This document shows positions 62,871 through 64,000 of a stretch of DNA of 64,000 nucleotides, in pieces. Origin of the DNA: Brachionus manjavacas (taxonomy: Eukaryota; Rotifera; Eurotatoria; Ploima; Brachionidae); NCBI GenBank assembly GCA_019054805.1, contig JAHQIY010000006.1, positions 1,054,001 through 1,118,000 of the forward strand, written 5' to 3'. Numbering within the stretch: position 1 is the first letter of the stretch; every line of letters starts with the position of its first letter. A model generated the notes under the pieces. The model did no database searches. It had not been told where the DNA came from and saw only the letters and a program-made list of their open reading frames with translations. The translations under genes were made by a program, and so were the position numbers.

Positions 62871-64000
62871 CTGATTTCAGGCACAAGCCTTGTTGCTCGT
62901 CTTTGAACAGCTTCGATGGCGTTTATGTCTTTCTACAAGTAAGATCTCCAAACTGTAACTCCATACTCAAGAAGAGCTCTAACAAACGCTTTGTAAAGTC
63001 TTGATACTGAATCCTTGTTGTGGAATTTAAATGTTCTTTTTATCATTCCAAGAACATTATTTGTTTATTAAAGAATTGCTGTTGGACTTTTCTAAACAGA
63101 TAAAACAGCTCAAAATAATCTGTTTTTTAATTAATTGTTTTAAGCTGTTTTTATTTATTTAAAAAAATTAATAATTTTTTAATAAATTAAAAAATTAAAA
63201 CATATTTTTAGAAAAAAAAAAATTTGAAAAAAATTGAAAAAAATTGTGATTAAATTTTAATCATTAACATATATATAAAATACTTTGTGTTTAATTAGAA
63301 AGTATTTGAAAAAAGCTTTTTTCATCATTTTTATTAATATATAAAGAACAATTAAATTATAAAAGTGACTTTTTTTTTATTTTACTCTAATAAACTCTTA
63401 TTATTCATTTTTTTAAATTTGAATAATTTTAAACTGAAAAAGCCTTAGCTGGATAGAGAATAAAAAAAATAAATAAATAAAGTCAAAATTTTAAAAAACT
63501 ATTTTTTTTTGACAAAAAAATTTTATTAACAAAATTAATTTAATAAATTGATCAAAATAAGAAAGTCATTTAAAAAAATAGTCAAATAAAAAAATAAATC
63601 AAAACATGCCATTGCCATTGCCTACCATATTTATTTGATTCATGCCACTACTGATTAAATTTGGATTGTTCATCGAGTTGTTCATTGGAGTGGTGTTGTT
63701 GTTCATTCGATAGGGGCCATTTCTGGGCGGACCTTTTCTCACTTGACGGTTCTTGCCGCCCGCATATGGAGCTTGAGGTCTGTTGTTAAACTTGCTATGT
63801 CCACCACGCATTGGTCCGCCTCCACCACCATTACCACCACGTCCATTCCGGTTGCCATTGCCGTTTGCATAGCCATTCGAATAGCTTCCAAAATTCATGC
63901 CATTTGCATTAAAACCATTCATTTGAAAGCCATTGTTTCTGCTTTGCATGAAATCATTGTTGCTAAAGTTAGTAAAATTGTGATGCTGTCTACTTTGATT
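62867..64000 (-). repeat. Right arm of the inverted segmental duplication (partner 52813-53975), runs off the window
   Basis: This is the reverse complement of 52813-53975 with few differences: hnRNP 3' coding part, 3' flank, LINE B tail (here on the plus strand, 63434-63477), and the CR1-like VRALLEYGVTVWRSYL remnant on the minus strand (62880-63080). The inner break is at TCTCC (62867-62871), immediately after the AAATAAAG tail of the LINE B copy. The outer limit lies beyond 64000. Confidence 0.93.
63599..64000 (-). CDS. hnRNP A/B-type protein, copy 4, C-terminal part only (continues beyond the window)
   Basis: The open frame enters the window at 64000 as NQSRQHHNFTNFSNNDFMQS and runs to the stop at 63599 with the same ending as copy 2 (VGNGNGMF). 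Differences from copy 2: loss of five residues in the Gly/Asn run (RNGRGGNGGGGGPMRG). No stop or frameshift interrupts the visible 133 codons. Whether the RRMs are present depends on how far the inverted duplication extends to the right. It could be a functional fourth gene, a partial pseudogene, or an assembly duplicate of copy 2. Confidence 0.75.
   Translation of the reverse strand, partial: NQSRQHHNFTNFSNNDFMQSRNNGFQMNGFNANGMNFGSYSNGYANGNGNRNGRGGNGGGGGPMRGGHSKFNNRPQAPYAGGKNRQVRKGPPRNGPYRMNNNTTPMNNSMNNPNLISSGMNQINMVGNGNGMF

Noticed and set aside
62867-64000. Treating the right-end hnRNP fragment as a processed pseudogene
   Set aside because: Homology includes 3' flanking DNA, a LINE tail on the opposite strand and another RT remnant, so it is a DNA-level inverted duplication, not a retrocopy.

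Overview
This is a eukaryotic, very AT-rich (long A/T homopolymers, TAAATAAAT microsatellite tails) invertebrate-type genome segment. Host genes are intron-poor or carry very short GT-AG introns (49-58 bp is the commonest size), and the space between them is packed with decayed mobile elements. The gene set is metazoan (TPRA1, TSEN54, UTP23, WDR12, hnRNP A/B-type proteins, a secreted PAN/apple protein). Short introns, extreme AT content, and decayed SWIM-domain/RGRP transposase tails beside jockey- and CR1-like retrotransposons fit a monogonont rotifer such as Brachionus. That taxonomic call is inference, not something the sequence proves.

Layout. 1-10.7 kb: mostly repeats, namely a CR1-like scrap (0.7 kb), a tRNA-headed SINE with target-site duplications (5.3-5.95 kb) that is itself interrupted, a small Mutator-like element with a SWIM-finger remnant (6.25-7.0 kb), and a decayed LINE (8.0-8.6 kb). 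10.75-16.6 kb: three host genes, TPRA1 (minus, six exons), TSEN54 (plus, two exons, divergent from TPRA1) and UTP23 (minus). 16.6-24.3 kb: repeats (Merlin-like inverted-repeat element, Ty3/gypsy integrase remnant with an extra coiled-coil reading frame, LINE copy with a TSD-flanked insertion). 24.3-25.3 kb: a secreted PAN-domain gene. 25.5-34.1 kb: nested transposons, including a Mutator-like element split by a LINE and a fold-back MITE inside another LINE. 34.6-35.7 kb: hnRNP A/B copy 1. 36-42.5 kb: second Merlin-like copy, RT scraps, second Mutator-like copy, SWIM-protein tail. 42.6-43.3 kb: a conserved-looking gene of unknown function. 45.7-50.06 kb: a complete LINE (two ORFs, 14-bp TSD). 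50.5-56.5 kb: WDR12, hnRNP copy 2 (plus), CR1-like RT remnant, hnRNP copy 3 (minus, two exons). 58-62.9 kb: CR1-like and family-A LINE remnants. 62.87-64 kb: an inverted copy of 52.8-53.98 kb carrying the 3' part of a fourth hnRNP gene, running off the window.

Names used below: 'LINE family A' is a jockey-group element (ORF1 with two CCHC knuckles; ORF2 with APE endonuclease and RT). 'LINE family B' is a CR1-like element. Both end in nearly the same hairpin (consensus CTGAAGGAGCTTTAGCTC in A, CTGAAAAAGCCTTAGCTGG in B) followed by an AAATAAATAAA-type tail. The host genes share broad themes (RNA binding, tRNA splicing, ribosome assembly: UTP23 for the small subunit, WDR12 for the large subunit), but nothing in the sequence shows co-regulation.
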